DNA of 64,000 nt from Cupriavidus taiwanensis LMG 19424 (GCF_000069785.1 NC_010530.1:1482001-1546000), one strand, 5' to 3'; positions 23,178 to 32,347 are shown, counted from the first letter of the stretch. Numbers and translations: made by a program. Notes: a model not told the origin generated them from the letters alone.

Positions 23178-23705
23178 TCACTTCCCACGGTAAGCTCGGT
23201 GGACTGAAAAGATGATCGGTGCGCCTTTCATCTCCGGTGCCGCCTTAGTAGTTTCGACAACAATCCGGTAGCGCCCCTTCTCTAAAGGAAGGGCAGCCAT
23301 CTCTTTATCGAATTCGTCTTTGCTCCACGAAAACAGGGCAATCTCCTCGACGTTAATCTCGCGGTCAATGACCGTACTTTCGCCTTCCGGCGAGGTTTTT
23401 ACCACGGTCACTCGTAACGAAAAAGCAACGCCTGGTGTAATGATCTTCCCATTCTTATCACGTTCATAGCTCCCCGACAGTCGCCTGGCTCTGGCTCGAT
23501 CCGCCTGGTCCCTTTCTCGATACTTAAAGCCAACAATGAAGGCGTAAAGTTGTCGCTCGGGGATTCTGAATTCTCTTTCGATTCGACTTCCAGCCTTGCT
23601 TGGGTCCAACGGAACAGTGAAAGGCGGGGTGCCAAAGGCAGCCTGAACGGCATCGACCTGCACAACTGCCAACCAGGCTAACAAAAAAATCAGGAGTTGA
23701 CGCAT
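23178..23705 (-). CDS. Secreted protein of unknown function, possibly DUF5625-like
   Basis: The 175-residue protein begins with a signal peptide (MRQLLIFLLAWLAVVQVDAVQAAF), then PFTVPLDPSKAGSRIEREFRIPERQLYAFIVGFKYRERD, and ends in a beta-rich half with KGRYRIVVETTKAAPEMKGAPIIF. The layout recalls the DUF5625 family found near toxin or Rhs loci in betaproteobacteria; this assignment is tentative. The ATG at 23705 was chosen as the signal peptide start, although longer in-frame starts exist. Function unknown. Confidence 0.7.
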   Translation of the reverse strand: MRQLLIFLLAWLAVVQVDAVQAAFGTPPFTVPLDPSKAGSRIEREFRIPERQLYAFIVGFKYRERDQADRARARRLSGSYERDKNGKIITPGVAFSLRVTVVKTSPEGESTVIDREINVEEIALFSWSKDEFDKEMAALPLEKGRYRIVVETTKAAPEMKGAPIIFSVHRAYRGK

Positions 23706-23740
23706 GGTCCCGCGATCACGTTCCCGCGTTCCCATTTCAG

Positions 23741-23884
23741 TTACTCTCTCTTGCCATGTTCGAGGATCCATTTTGCGCGGCGGCCATCGTGGGCAGCTAA
23801 AGGCACTGCAGCAGCCTCTTGCGGGAGTACGGCGGCGATACGGTTGACACTGGCTCCTCCGGATACGTCTTCGTATAGCACCAT
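23741..23884 (-). CDS. Small hypothetical ORF (47 aa)
   Basis: An ORF of 47 codons, MVLYEDVSGGASVNRIAAVL onward, ending in KWILEHGKRE. It lies 35 nt upstream of the secreted-protein gene on the same strand and could extend upstream to a TTG at 23908 (LRWVLVRE). Its composition looks protein-like rather than random, but there is no clear ribosome site and no family is recognised. It may be a remnant of a larger gene. Confidence 0.3.
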   Translation of the reverse strand: MVLYEDVSGGASVNRIAAVLPQEAAAVPLAAHDGRRAKWILEHGKRE

Positions 23885-24292
23885 TTCGCGCACAAGGACC
23901 CAGCGCAAGAAAGCAGAATTGCGCAGCTTACTGCCAATCCCACTTTAGAGGGGGGCGCGGACGTCTGGCCAGGAAAATTGCGCAGCAATGCGAGCGGATC
24001 CGACCATAAGGAACGTTATATCGGCACAGCGGGCGGCAGCTTTAGGCTGGCGGGGCCCGATATACGACCGACGCACTTCCCCAATCCGTCTGTAGCGATT
24101 TATTTTTTCGGTAATGGTACTGAATGGAATATGTTTGGCACCATTCAGCGTACGTTGCGGTTTTCATACAAATCCCATCAGTCTGGGGTGCGACGGCATT
24201 TTACGTGGCGGTGTCATTTGCTATCTTTCTCGCCATGCTACGACCTGACGCCTACGCGATGGCCCGCAGGGCGCACCAATAATAACCGACCT
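23885..24292. other. Gene-poor stretch
   Basis: About 400 bases with lower GC than the surroundings and only short overlapping ORFs. It must hold the promoter of the two rightward lipoprotein genes, but no clear operator, repeat or RNA gene was seen. Confidence 0.5.
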
Positions 24293-24676
24293 ATGAAAAA
24301 TCGACTCTTGTTGATTGCCTTGCTAACACTTGCAGGGTGTGCCCCGATGATCCAAACGGCACCGGTGCAACTGACGCCGCTCACGGATGATGCGGTGGTG
24401 CCAGCCATCCGTTTCGAGACCAGCACCGACCTTCGTCTCGATACCGGCTACACCCGAACGCTTGCCCGCAGTTCGATCTGGAAGCCGGCTGGGCGGTTGC
24501 CGCAGGGGACAGTCTATCGGCCCGCAGGCACGGTCTTCACGATCGAAGGCCGGCAGGTACATGAGGCGTATCTCGTCATTCAAGGCAAGCGGCTTGTCGG
24601 CTTCTACCTTCCGGGTGAGCAGAGCTACTCACCTCTTTCTATGGCAGTTCCAATTACAACAGGGGAAATACAATGA
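24293..24676 (+). CDS. Hypothetical lipoprotein
   Basis: The 127-residue protein starts MKNRLLLIALLTLAGCAPM, a lipoprotein signal with lipobox LAGC (Cys16). The mature part includes a FETSTDLRLDTGYTRTL segment and VFTIEGRQVHEAYLVIQGKRLVGFYLPGEQSYSPL, which looks beta-rich. No family was recognised. Its stop overlaps the start of the DUF2846-like lipoprotein (ATGA), so the two are coupled and probably act together in the envelope. Longer in-frame starts upstream lack a signal peptide. Confidence 0.8.
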   Translation: MKNRLLLIALLTLAGCAPMIQTAPVQLTPLTDDAVVPAIRFETSTDLRLDTGYTRTLARSSIWKPAGRLPQGTVYRPAGTVFTIEGRQVHEAYLVIQGKRLVGFYLPGEQSYSPLSMAVPITTGEIQ

Positions 24677-25131
24677 AACAAGTCGCACGCATGCTGGTTG
24701 CCGCGGTAGCCGCTACGTCGCTGCTGGCTGGTTGCGCCTCCGGGGTCAAGCATAGCGAGATGGCCGCATCGATTCCGACTGTGAAGGCGGGCGAAGGGCG
24801 CGTCTACTTTCTACGGTCCGCATCGATGTTCGGCGCTGCCATTCAGCCCGATATCCGTCTGAACAACGAAGTAGTGGGCGAATCGAAGCCCGGTGGCTTT
24901 TTCTTTGTCGATCGTCCGGCTGGCAAGTACGTCGCGTCGGCTGCTACGGAAACCGAGAAGACGCTCAGTTTCGTGCTTGATGCCGGCGAAACAAAGTACG
25001 TGCGAAGCTCGCCTTCGCTGGGTCTGATGGTAGGCCGTGTCGTGCTCGAACTCGAGACGCCCGAAAAAGCGAAGGAAGAACTATCTTCGCTGAGCTACAC
25101 CGGTGTGCCGGTCAAGACCGCTGCCAAGTAA
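24673..25131 (+). CDS. DUF2846-domain lipoprotein
   Basis: The protein has 152 residues with signal and lipobox LLAGC (Cys21). The body, AGEGRVYFLRSASMFGAAIQPDIRLNNEVVGESKPGGFFFVDRPAGKY, is the DUF2846 pattern (a small beta-sandwich resembling PEGA-like domains). Function unknown; envelope-anchored. It is coupled to the upstream lipoprotein gene and followed by a strong intrinsic terminator. Confidence 0.85.
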   Translation: MKQVARMLVAAVAATSLLAGCASGVKHSEMAASIPTVKAGEGRVYFLRSASMFGAAIQPDIRLNNEVVGESKPGGFFFVDRPAGKYVASAATETEKTLSFVLDAGETKYVRSSPSLGLMVGRVVLELETPEKAKEELSSLSYTGVPVKTAAK

Positions 25132-25142
25132 GGTCCAGCCCC

Positions 25143-25180
25143 GCCGGAGGCGGAACGAGCCTCCGGCATTCTTTCCTTCC
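25143..25180 (+). terminator. Rho-independent terminator
   Basis: The perfect 9-bp stem GCCGGAGGC/GCCTCCGGC (arms 25143-25151 and 25159-25167, 7-nt loop) is followed by a T-rich tail, ATTCTTTCCTT. It lies 12 bases after the DUF2846 stop and ends the lipoprotein operon. Confidence 0.85.
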
Positions 25181-25394
25181 GCACTGAGACAACGACCCGA
25201 CAGCCGGATGTCGGTTGAGCGTCTGGTTAGGTCGAAGCCCATCAGGCCTCAAGCGAGAAATTGAAGCCCCGCGTAGGGTTGTAGGCCCGGTGGAGCCACT
25301 GCGGCGTGCCGTTCTGTGGCAGATCTTGCTCTGCGGCGTTCGATGGCCGTTATGCCATCGCCCGTGGGACGGCGATCGCTCCCTTGCCCTCACT

Positions 25395-26393
25395 TCATTG
25401 AACAGATTGGATGAACGGTGCACCTGAGGCGCCCGTCATTCGTTCCACTGTCCGCGCGATATCCTCCGTCGCCGCATAGTGGACCATGTGGCCCACGCCG
25501 GGAACGAGCACCAGCGTACTATTTGGCAATTCACGATGCAGTGCGGTCGAATGCGAGGCTGCGTCGACGATTTTATCCCCCGCTCCCGCCACCAGCGTCA
25601 CGGGAACTTGCAGTCCGGCATAGAGCTCGCGGAATTCTGAAACGGCTGGGATCATGAATGCCGCATCCTCCGCCGCAGCATTGATCTGCGACGGTCGCAG
25701 CAGCATCTCGCGGGAAATCAAGTCAAAAAAGATTGGGGGGGGCTGCGCCGGGGCGAACATTTGCCGCAACGCGCGCTTCAGAAGCAGTCGTCCGGCCAGG
25801 GGCGCCACGGTATAGCGGAGCGCGTCACCTACCACAGGGATGGCTGCAGGCGAAGTCAGCAGGACGTCCACCCTTGCGGATGGATAGTAGTAACCGGAAA
25901 TCAGCACAAGGCCGCGAACGTTCACTGTGGATTCAAGCGCCATGCCAAGCGCCACCAGTGTGCCCAGTGAATGCGCTACTACCAGGGGACGCTCGACCCC
26001 CAGCTGTGCCAAGGCTTTTCGCAACAAAGCCGCCTGCGCCCGGGGTGTCCACCGACGGTCCCGCGGGCGTTGGCTATGCCCAAAGCCGGGGCGGTCGAAC
26101 AGGATGACCCGGTGCCGCTTGGATAAAGATCTTAGCAATCCACTGGCGACATAGTCCTGAAGCAGCACTGCATTGCCGTGAAGGAGCACCACAGCTGGAC
26201 CTTCGCCTTCGTCGATGTAATGCAATTGCACCCCGTCGACCGTGAGAAAGCTTCCCTGCGGTGGATGGTCACGCTCTGCCTGGCGCGCGCGGTGATGCAC
26301 CCACGCGGCGGTTCCAGCCACTGCAACGACGCTGGCCAAAGTAGCGAACACACCCGTTGACGATGCATGGGACTTGCTGTTGGACGTGGACAT
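25395..26393 (-). CDS. Alpha/beta hydrolase, membrane-anchored
   Basis: The 332-residue protein has an N-terminal TM anchor (TGVFATLASVVAVAGTAAWVHH). The alpha/beta-hydrolase domain follows: oxyanion HGN near VVLLHGNAV, nucleophile elbow AHSLG (an Ala replaces the usual first Gly of GxSxG), Asp in VAGAGDKIVD, and His in GVGHMVHY. The acid and His positions complete a canonical triad. FDRPGFGHSQRP recalls haloalkane dehalogenase/epoxide hydrolase relatives. ATG at 26393 begins MSTSNSKSHA; substrate unknown. Confidence 0.88.
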   Translation of the reverse strand: MSTSNSKSHASSTGVFATLASVVAVAGTAAWVHHRARQAERDHPPQGSFLTVDGVQLHYIDEGEGPAVVLLHGNAVLLQDYVASGLLRSLSKRHRVILFDRPGFGHSQRPRDRRWTPRAQAALLRKALAQLGVERPLVVAHSLGTLVALGMALESTVNVRGLVLISGYYYPSARVDVLLTSPAAIPVVGDALRYTVAPLAGRLLLKRALRQMFAPAQPPPIFFDLISREMLLRPSQINAAAEDAAFMIPAVSEFRELYAGLQVPVTLVAGAGDKIVDAASHSTALHRELPNSTLVLVPGVGHMVHYAATEDIARTVERMTGASGAPFIQSVQ

Positions 26394-26926
26394 AGGATTC
26401 TCGGGTGGAAGAGAAGGCGTTGTGGCTTCGCTTGACACAAAAAAAACGTCTGGAGAGATGACGTCATCGCGAAGGCAAACCGAATGATGGGGCTGGGGAA
26501 CGCAATTCTCGTGCCGTCACGCGACAACAATTTCCTGGAGCCCCGTACTGGGTCCAAAAGGGGGCCACCCGCGGCTTTACCAGAGGCAGCGTGATCGGGC
26601 TTTCACCCGCCGCGCAGCAAACTGAGATCACTCCGTGGCGAGGAGCAATTTAGGCGTGGAGTATTGTAGAAAGCAGCGTGCGAGCCATGGCTGACCGGTC
26701 GCGTACATATCCCCGAGAGGTGTAGTCAGTGCCGCCCCACGCGAAAAACGGTTCGTGACTGCAGACGCGCCTTGTCGCAACCCGTCCTGCTTCACTCGGG
26801 GACGGCGCTTGTCGGCCATGAACCGCCGGACGCGATACGGCAGACCTAGGTCCGACCTACATGCAAAACGGACGCTCATAGGAACTCTCGACTTGCACTC
26901 AGCCAAGCGCGTGCGGAAGGCGTAAG
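26394..26926. other. Gene-poor intergenic stretch
   Basis: This is 533 bases between the hydrolase and the GFA-family gene. The longest ORF inside it (118 codons, minus strand, 26628-26984) has no family features and runs into the GFA gene. No hairpin, repeat or RNA gene was seen. It probably holds the divergent promoters. Confidence 0.5.
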
Positions 26927-27448
26927 ATGCCGCGGAGCCACAAATTTCGTAAGTCTTCGAAACTCCAAATGAATCAGCGCGCATCGTCTTACAAAGGAGC
27001 CTGCCTTTGCGGGCAAGTGGAGTTTGAGCTTGCTGGTGAGCCTCTCACCTTCTATGTATGCCACTGCACCGTGTGCCAACGTCGAACCGGGGGGGCGGCC
27101 CTCCCCGTCATGCTGGTCCCCAGAACTCATCTGCATATTCTGTCGGGCGAAGCTCCTCTAGTAGAGTTCCAGGTCAACGAAAAGCATCGACGGCGTAGCC
27201 GAATATGCCCGCGTTGTGAGACGCGACTTTGGGCAGAACCCTTGGACAAGCCCAACATCTCGATACTCAGGCCGGGTAACCTGTACGATCAGCGGAGCTT
27301 CGAACCGGTTGCTCACGTCTACACGCGTAGTAAGCAATCCTGGTTTCTCATTCCAGACTCGGTGGCTCAATTCGAGACCTATCCTGCGGACCCAAAGATG
27401 CTAATTACTCTGTGGCAGCAAGGAAGGAGGAGTGGCGCGGGCGATTAG
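26927..27448 (+). CDS. GFA (glutathione-dependent formaldehyde-activating-like/CENP-V) family protein
   Basis: The 173-residue zinc-binding beta protein has three Cys clusters: GACLCGQVEFEL, CHCTVCQRRTGGA and CPRCETRLWAEP. This is the GFA/CENP-V pattern; most members have no confirmed formaldehyde activity. The ATG at 26927 follows GGAAGG at good distance; an ATG at 26969 would give a shorter N-terminus more usual for the family. It stands alone and its GC content is lower than that of most neighbours. Confidence 0.85.
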   Translation: MPRSHKFRKSSKLQMNQRASSYKGACLCGQVEFELAGEPLTFYVCHCTVCQRRTGGAALPVMLVPRTHLHILSGEAPLVEFQVNEKHRRRSRICPRCETRLWAEPLDKPNISILRPGNLYDQRSFEPVAHVYTRSKQSWFLIPDSVAQFETYPADPKMLITLWQQGRRSGAGD

Positions 27449-27621
27449 TGCCTGCTTCTACGACTGCCGCTCGAGCCATCTGGTCAGCTTCCGAACGCCG
27501 CATTGCCGCTCATCGGCTGACATTGGTCCCTCGCCCCTCATCGGCCATTACGGGTCGGCAAGAGCCACTGAGATCCGGTGAGAAGTTGTGCAATGAGAAG
27601 TGCCCAAAATGGGCCGGCGTT

Positions 27622-28653
27622 TCACGCCATGCGCGGCGCCGCCGTGGATCCCCGCACGATGAGGTGGGGCTGCAATTGCACCGTGACCGGATCCGAGGCC
27701 GGCTTGCTGATCTTCCTGAGCAGAAGGCGCGCCGCCTCCTCGCCCATCTCGTGCACGGCGATCCGGATCGTCGTCAGCGGCGGCGTGAGGGCATCGACGA
27801 ATGGCATGTCGTTGTGGCCGATGACCGAGATGTCGTCGGGGCAACGCAGGCCCTGCTCGCGCAGGTAGTCGTAGCAGCCCATCGCGACCAGGTCATTGGC
27901 CGCCGCAATCGCGGTCAGGGCGGGAAACACGGTCATCAGCTGCGCGCAGGCGACCCGGCCCGCATTGCGGGAATAGCTGGATGCCTCGACCACGTGCCAG
28001 TCCGCACGACGCAGGCGATGGCGCCTGACGGCCTGGATAAAGCCCTCGCGGCGCAGGTAGCCGGTTGACAGCGATGCCGGCCCGGCGATATGCCCGATGC
28101 GGCGATGGCCCAGCTCCATCAGGTGATCGACGGTCAGCTGCATGGCGCGCACGCTGTCGCTCACGACGGAGGACACGCTGCCCGATCCTTCGCCGCGGTT
28201 GACCGTCACCACCGGGACGTGCCGTGCCAGGCAATACTCGAGCACCGGATCCTCGCGTTCCGCGGTGGCAAGCACCAGCCCTTCTACCTGCCGCCCGAGC
28301 AGTTGGTCGATCACGAACCGCTGCCGGCCCTTGTCGCTTCCGGCATTGACGACGATCGGCACATAGCCCTGCTGCGCGAGCACGACCTCGATCCCGGCCA
28401 GGATCGGCGGAAACACCGGGTTGGCAATATCGGGCAACACCACGCCGATCAGCCCGGAGCGCTGGGTGCGCAGGCCGGCGGCAATGCGGTTGGGGGAAAA
28501 GCCGCGCGCCTCGGCAACGGCCAGCACCCGTGCCGCCACGTCCTCTGCCACGAGATGCCGCGTCGCCGGGTTCATCACCCGCGACACGGTCGAGTAATGC
28601 ACGTCGATCTCGGCAGCCAGGTCTTTGAGGGTGAGGCGCTTGCGCTGGGGCAT
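27622..28653 (-). CDS. LacI-family transcriptional regulator
   Basis: The protein has 343 residues. The N-terminal HTH (LTLKDLAAEIDVHYSTVSRVMN) and hinge helix (RIAAGLRTQRSGLIGVVLPD) precede a periplasmic-binding-protein-like effector domain (GRQVEGLVLATAERED; AAANDLVAMG; ISVIGHNDMP). It is the last gene of the minus-strand catabolic unit. The window contains two LacI-type palindromes in front of the dioxygenase and the porin, so it most likely represses both. ATG at 28653 gives MPQRKRLTLK; an ATG at 28689 is also in frame. Confidence 0.93.
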   Translation of the reverse strand: MPQRKRLTLKDLAAEIDVHYSTVSRVMNPATRHLVAEDVAARVLAVAEARGFSPNRIAAGLRTQRSGLIGVVLPDIANPVFPPILAGIEVVLAQQGYVPIVVNAGSDKGRQRFVIDQLLGRQVEGLVLATAEREDPVLEYCLARHVPVVTVNRGEGSGSVSSVVSDSVRAMQLTVDHLMELGHRRIGHIAGPASLSTGYLRREGFIQAVRRHRLRRADWHVVEASSYSRNAGRVACAQLMTVFPALTAIAAANDLVAMGCYDYLREQGLRCPDDISVIGHNDMPFVDALTPPLTTIRIAVHEMGEEAARLLLRKISKPASDPVTVQLQPHLIVRGSTAAPRMA

Positions 28654-28737
28654 GTAGGGTGAGGGCCGGGAAGGATGGAAGTACGCCATTTTAAGCCAGC
28701 GCGCAATCCGTCTCCCGGCGCCCCGCTCCGCTCGGCG

Positions 28738-29721
28738 CTACTGCCCCGCAAGCGCCCCGGACTGGCGGATGACCGGCGCAAGCTTGCCGATCTCGGCCTG
28801 GATATACGACGCGAATTCCTGCGGCGACGAGCGTTTCGGCTCTGCTCCCTGCGCCGCCAGGCGTTCGCGCACGTCGGGCGCGGCCAGCGCCTTGCCGATT
28901 TCCGCGTTGAGGGTATCGACGATCTCCTTCGGAGTGCCGGCCGGCGCCAGGATGCCAAACCACGAGTCGAAGGCATAGCCCGGCAAGCCGGACTCTGCCA
29001 CGGTCGGAATATCGGGCAGCGAACTGCTGCGCCTGGCCGTGGTGACCGCCAGCGCGCGCAGCTTGCCCTGCCGCACGAACGGCATGGCCGACACCGTCGG
29101 GGCGAACATCATGTCGCCGCGGCCGGCCATGACGTCGGTCAGCGCCTCGCCCGTGCCCTTGTACGGGATATGGACGATGTCGATACCCGCCTGCATCCTG
29201 AACATCTCGCCGCTGAGATGCGTGGAGCTGCCGGAGCCGGCCGAATCGAAATTCAGCTTTCCTGGCGCCGCCCGGGCAGCCGTCACCAGGTCGTGCACCG
29301 ATTTGTACTTGCTGCCGGCGTTGACGACCAGCACGTTGGGCACCGTAGCCACCAGCGACACCGGCGCGAAGTCCTTGACCGTGTCGTAAGCCAGCCTGGG
29401 ATACAGCGTGGCGTTGATGGCATGGCCCACCGACACCAGGATCAGCGTGTAGCCATCCGGCGCCGCCTTGGCAACGCCGGTCGCGCCGAGCGTGCCGCCG
29501 GCGCCCGGGCGGTTGTCGACGATCACCTGGTAGGTACCGCCTTCGCTCATCTTGGTGCCGATGATGCGCGCCAGGATGTCGGTGGCGCTGCCCGCCGAAA
29601 ACGGCACCACCAGGCGGATCGGCTTGGCAGGGTACGGCGCCTGGGCCACCGCGGCGGGCGCGGCGGCAAGCATCAACGATGAACTCAGCGCCACCACGGC
29701 GCCTCGGATGGATCGAATCAT
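28738..29721 (-). CDS. TctC/Bug-family periplasmic solute-binding protein
   Basis: The protein has 327 residues with a signal peptide ending PAAVAQAPYP, then AKPIRLVVPFSAGSATD, VIVDNRPGAGGTLGA and HIPYKGTGEALTDVMAG, the Bug receptor signatures. It is preceded by GAGGAGA and starts MIRSIRGAVV. It lies 42 nt after the porin gene; the pair probably handles outer-membrane entry and periplasmic capture of the catabolic substrate. No TctAB genes are adjacent. Confidence 0.93.
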   Translation of the reverse strand: MIRSIRGAVVALSSSLMLAAAPAAVAQAPYPAKPIRLVVPFSAGSATDILARIIGTKMSEGGTYQVIVDNRPGAGGTLGATGVAKAAPDGYTLILVSVGHAINATLYPRLAYDTVKDFAPVSLVATVPNVLVVNAGSKYKSVHDLVTAARAAPGKLNFDSAGSGSSTHLSGEMFRMQAGIDIVHIPYKGTGEALTDVMAGRGDMMFAPTVSAMPFVRQGKLRALAVTTARRSSSLPDIPTVAESGLPGYAFDSWFGILAPAGTPKEIVDTLNAEIGKALAAPDVRERLAAQGAEPKRSSPQEFASYIQAEIGKLAPVIRQSGALAGQ

Positions 29722-29763
29722 GGTCTGTCTCCTCACTACCGGATCGGTTCTAAGCGGCATGCC

Positions 29764-30873
29764 TCAGAAGACATGGCGCATGCCCAGGGCAAAGGTCTGG
29801 GGGTCCGCGCCGGCGCTAACACCCAGTTCATTGATGGCAAAGTCGTAGATCGCATTGCGCTTGTTATTGATTCGGCTGTAATAGGCGTACAGCGCGGTGC
29901 GTTTGGACAGCGGATAGTCGTAGCCCACCGTCACCTGCGTGGCGCCCGTCTCCGCGCCGCTGCGGAAAAAGCCCACCGTCTCGGTGGCGTCGCCTGCGCC
30001 ATTGCCGGCCAGCGCCACGCCCACGCGCACGCTGCCCGGGCCCAGCTTCTGCACCAGCGACGCGTAATAGGCGTTACGCGTCAGATCGCCGGTGGCGGTG
30101 CGGTAGTGCAGCCGTTCATAGACCAGCGCAACGGTCGTGCTGGGAAACTTGTAGGACACGCCCGCCTTGATCGCATCGTCATTGCGGCCCGCGGTCTGGT
30201 AGTGCTGGTGGAGTTCGTACGCCAGCACCACGTTGAGCGGACCGCTGTCATAGGCCGCGGAAAAGGAGTACAGCCCCGGATTGCGCGGCACGCTGATCTT
30301 CTCCTCGTTGACACCCCAGGCCGCGGCACCGCTGAACCCTGCCAGCGAGGGCGTCTTGTAGACGACGATGTTCTTCTGGCGACGGTCGAAGGCGCTGGTG
30401 TCCTGCACGTTGTCCGTGCTCGACGCCGACCCGTTGCCCATCAGCGCCATGTATCCGGCGGTGGTCGGGTAGTACGGGTCATAGCCCGCGGTCGCCTCGG
30501 TATAGGGCGTCTGCCAGTGGCCCATGAACACGGTGCCGGCCTTCCCCTGCAGGCCGATGCGCGAATTGCGGCCGGCGATCTGGCCCTGGCCGTTATCCAG
30601 CGACAGGTTGCTCTCGATCTGCCAGATGGCCTTCAGGCTGCCGCCCAGTCCTTCTTCTCCTCGCATGCCGAAGACGGAGCGGTTGTTGGTCAGCCGGCCC
30701 GTGCCGCCGAGATGCGTGCCATCGGTGGCCGTGTTGGCGCGGGCATATTCCAGTGCCGTGTTAAGGCGCCCATACAGGGTCACGCTGGACTGGGCGCCAG
30801 CCTGCCCGGCCCAGCCGGCCGCGGCGCTCGCGGCCAGCAGCCAGGCCCTTCTGCGCATGGGGGCGATTGTCAT
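29764..30873 (-). CDS. Gram-negative trimeric porin (OmpC/Burkholderia type)
   Basis: The 369-residue outer-membrane porin has a signal peptide ending AGQAGAQSS, then VTLYGRLNTALEYA, RSVFGMRGEEGLGGSLKAIWQIESNL and a C-terminal aromatic end (FALGMRHVF), the standard porin barrel features. A LacI-type palindrome lies 89 bp upstream, so it belongs to the regulon of the adjacent catabolic operon and likely admits its substrate. Confidence 0.94.
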   Translation of the reverse strand: MTIAPMRRRAWLLAASAAAGWAGQAGAQSSVTLYGRLNTALEYARANTATDGTHLGGTGRLTNNRSVFGMRGEEGLGGSLKAIWQIESNLSLDNGQGQIAGRNSRIGLQGKAGTVFMGHWQTPYTEATAGYDPYYPTTAGYMALMGNGSASSTDNVQDTSAFDRRQKNIVVYKTPSLAGFSGAAAWGVNEEKISVPRNPGLYSFSAAYDSGPLNVVLAYELHQHYQTAGRNDDAIKAGVSYKFPSTTVALVYERLHYRTATGDLTRNAYYASLVQKLGPGSVRVGVALAGNGAGDATETVGFFRSGAETGATQVTVGYDYPLSKRTALYAYYSRINNKRNAIYDFAINELGVSAGADPQTFALGMRHVF

Positions 30874-30961
30874 CGGTGTCTCCCTTTCCTTGTTGTGGTT
30901 GTCGCTGTGGTGGTGTCGTGGTTGTTGTCGCGCTTGTGCCCGGCAGGCGATCCACTGCTAT

Positions 30962-30975
30962 TGCAATCGTTTGCA
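30962..30975 (-). promoter_or_regulatory. LacI-type operator upstream of porin
   Basis: TGCAATCGTTTGCA is a 14-bp near-perfect palindrome with the central CG typical of LacI/GalR operators. It differs by one base from the site at 35012-35025. It sits between the cupin gene and the porin start, in position to control porin-tctC-lacI. Confidence 0.75.
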
Positions 30976-30991
30976 GAATAGCGCCAAAAAA

Positions 30992-31333
30992 TCAGCCTGG
31001 CGGAAACGGCATCGCCAGCAGCAGCATCGCCGCTCGATTGCCCGGATTCGACACCTGGCGCGACTCCCCCGGCGCAAGCCGGACCGAATCGAACTGTCCC
31101 AGCAGTGCCGTTTGTTCCGTCGTGCGGATGCAGACCTCGCCCTCCAGCACGACGTAGTGCTTCTCCACCGCCGAGGCATCGAGCGCGGTATGCCCGCCCG
31201 GCAGCAGCACCGAGACGCCGAGCCACAGGGACGCCGCGGGCCCCGCTTCATGGCCTTGCAGGCGCAGGCAATGCATGCCCTCATGGTTGGCCGGAAAATA
31301 CGCCGGCGCCTGGGCGAACCGTGTGATGTTCAT
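30992..31333 (-). CDS. Small cupin-domain protein
   Basis: The 113-residue single-domain cupin has LPGGHTALDASAVEKHYVVLEGEVCIRT (motif 1 with His and Glu) and FDSVRLAPGESRQVSNPG (motif 2). It may be a metal-dependent isomerase/dioxygenase-like or a binding protein; the residues do not decide. The ATG overlaps the stop of the upstream oxidoreductase gene (ATGA). It is the last gene before the second LacI site. Confidence 0.85.
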   Translation of the reverse strand: MNITRFAQAPAYFPANHEGMHCLRLQGHEAGPAASLWLGVSVLLPGGHTALDASAVEKHYVVLEGEVCIRTTEQTALLGQFDSVRLAPGESRQVSNPGNRAAMLLLAMPFPPG

Positions 31334-32307
31334 GGCTTGAGCACCACCCGCTCGGTCGCGCCCTGCAGCACCGCACGATAGGCCTCCCTGGCCTGCGCCA
31401 GCGAATAGGTGTAGTCGGGCAGCACCGGGAACGGCCGCAGCTTGCCGCTGGCGAACATCGGCGCAAGCTGGTCCAGGATGCGCGCGCAGGCGTTGCTGTC
31501 GAGCGCCAGCGTATCCACGCCCACATAGGTGTGCTGGCCGCGATAGAAGGCGAAGATATCGAACGGCACCGGCTTCTCGATGGTCGAGATAAAGATCTGC
31601 GTGGCGCCGATCGCCATGCTGCGGTTGGCCTGTTCGAAATACGGGCTGCCGACGGTGTTGTAGACGATGTCCGCGCCGTGCCCGCCGGTCTCCTCGCGCA
31701 CGACCTCGGCAATCGGCTCGCGGCTGGCATCGATCATGCGGACGGTGCCGCTCGAATGGCCGCGGTAAGGCTGGGCCGTCCGCTCCACGGCAAAGACACG
31801 CGCGCCCCGCGCCGTGGCGATCTGGATGGTGGCCTGCCCGACCTTGCCATTGCCGCCGCACACCAGCACCGTGCTGCCGGCCTGCGGCATGCCCGCGCGG
31901 CGCAATCCTTCATAGGCCGTGATGAACGGCACGCCCACCGCGCCCGCTTCCAGCAGCGATACCGATTCCGGCTTGGCGCGCACCGACGCGGCGTCGATGC
32001 GCAGGTACTTGCCGTGCGTGCCGTCGCGGCGAATGCCCAGCTCGCCGCCGCTGCCCCACACCTGCAGCCCCAGCAGTTGCGACGGGCCTTCGACCACCAG
32101 GCCGGCATAGTCTCGGCCGGGCGTGCGCGGCCAGACCGCATGCGGCATCAGGCCCAGCGTGGCCTTGACGTCGCTGGGGTTGACCCCGGCACTGGCGATT
32201 TCGATGATGCACTGGTCAGCCGCCGCTTGCGGACGCGGCAGGCCCAGCAGTTCCAGCTGCAGGGTCTCGATATCGGTGGCTTTCTGGTTGACTCGAATAG
32301 CGTTCAT
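31330..32307 (-). CDS. NADPH:quinone oxidoreductase-like zinc-independent MDR protein
   Basis: The 325-residue medium-chain dehydrogenase/reductase has an N-terminal GroES-like domain (CIIEIASAGVNPSDVKATLG, GRDYAGLVVEG) and a Rossmann domain (TVLVCGGNGKVGQATIQIA). The zinc-ligand cysteines of alcohol dehydrogenases are absent, placing it with the quinone oxidoreductase/enoyl reductase branch. It lies 40 nt downstream of the BKACE gene. A reduction step on an unsaturated ring-cleavage product is plausible. Confidence 0.88.
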   Translation of the reverse strand: MNAIRVNQKATDIETLQLELLGLPRPQAAADQCIIEIASAGVNPSDVKATLGLMPHAVWPRTPGRDYAGLVVEGPSQLLGLQVWGSGGELGIRRDGTHGKYLRIDAASVRAKPESVSLLEAGAVGVPFITAYEGLRRAGMPQAGSTVLVCGGNGKVGQATIQIATARGARVFAVERTAQPYRGHSSGTVRMIDASREPIAEVVREETGGHGADIVYNTVGSPYFEQANRSMAIGATQIFISTIEKPVPFDIFAFYRGQHTYVGVDTLALDSNACARILDQLAPMFASGKLRPFPVLPDYTYSLAQAREAYRAVLQGATERVVLKP

Positions 32308-32347
32308 GATGGCTTCGGTTTTGGTTGGAATCCGGTGCGGCGTTGCT

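Noticed and set aside
26628..26984. 118-codon ORF in the gap before the GFA gene
   Set aside because: No family features, no ribosome site, and it overlaps the start of a well-supported gene.
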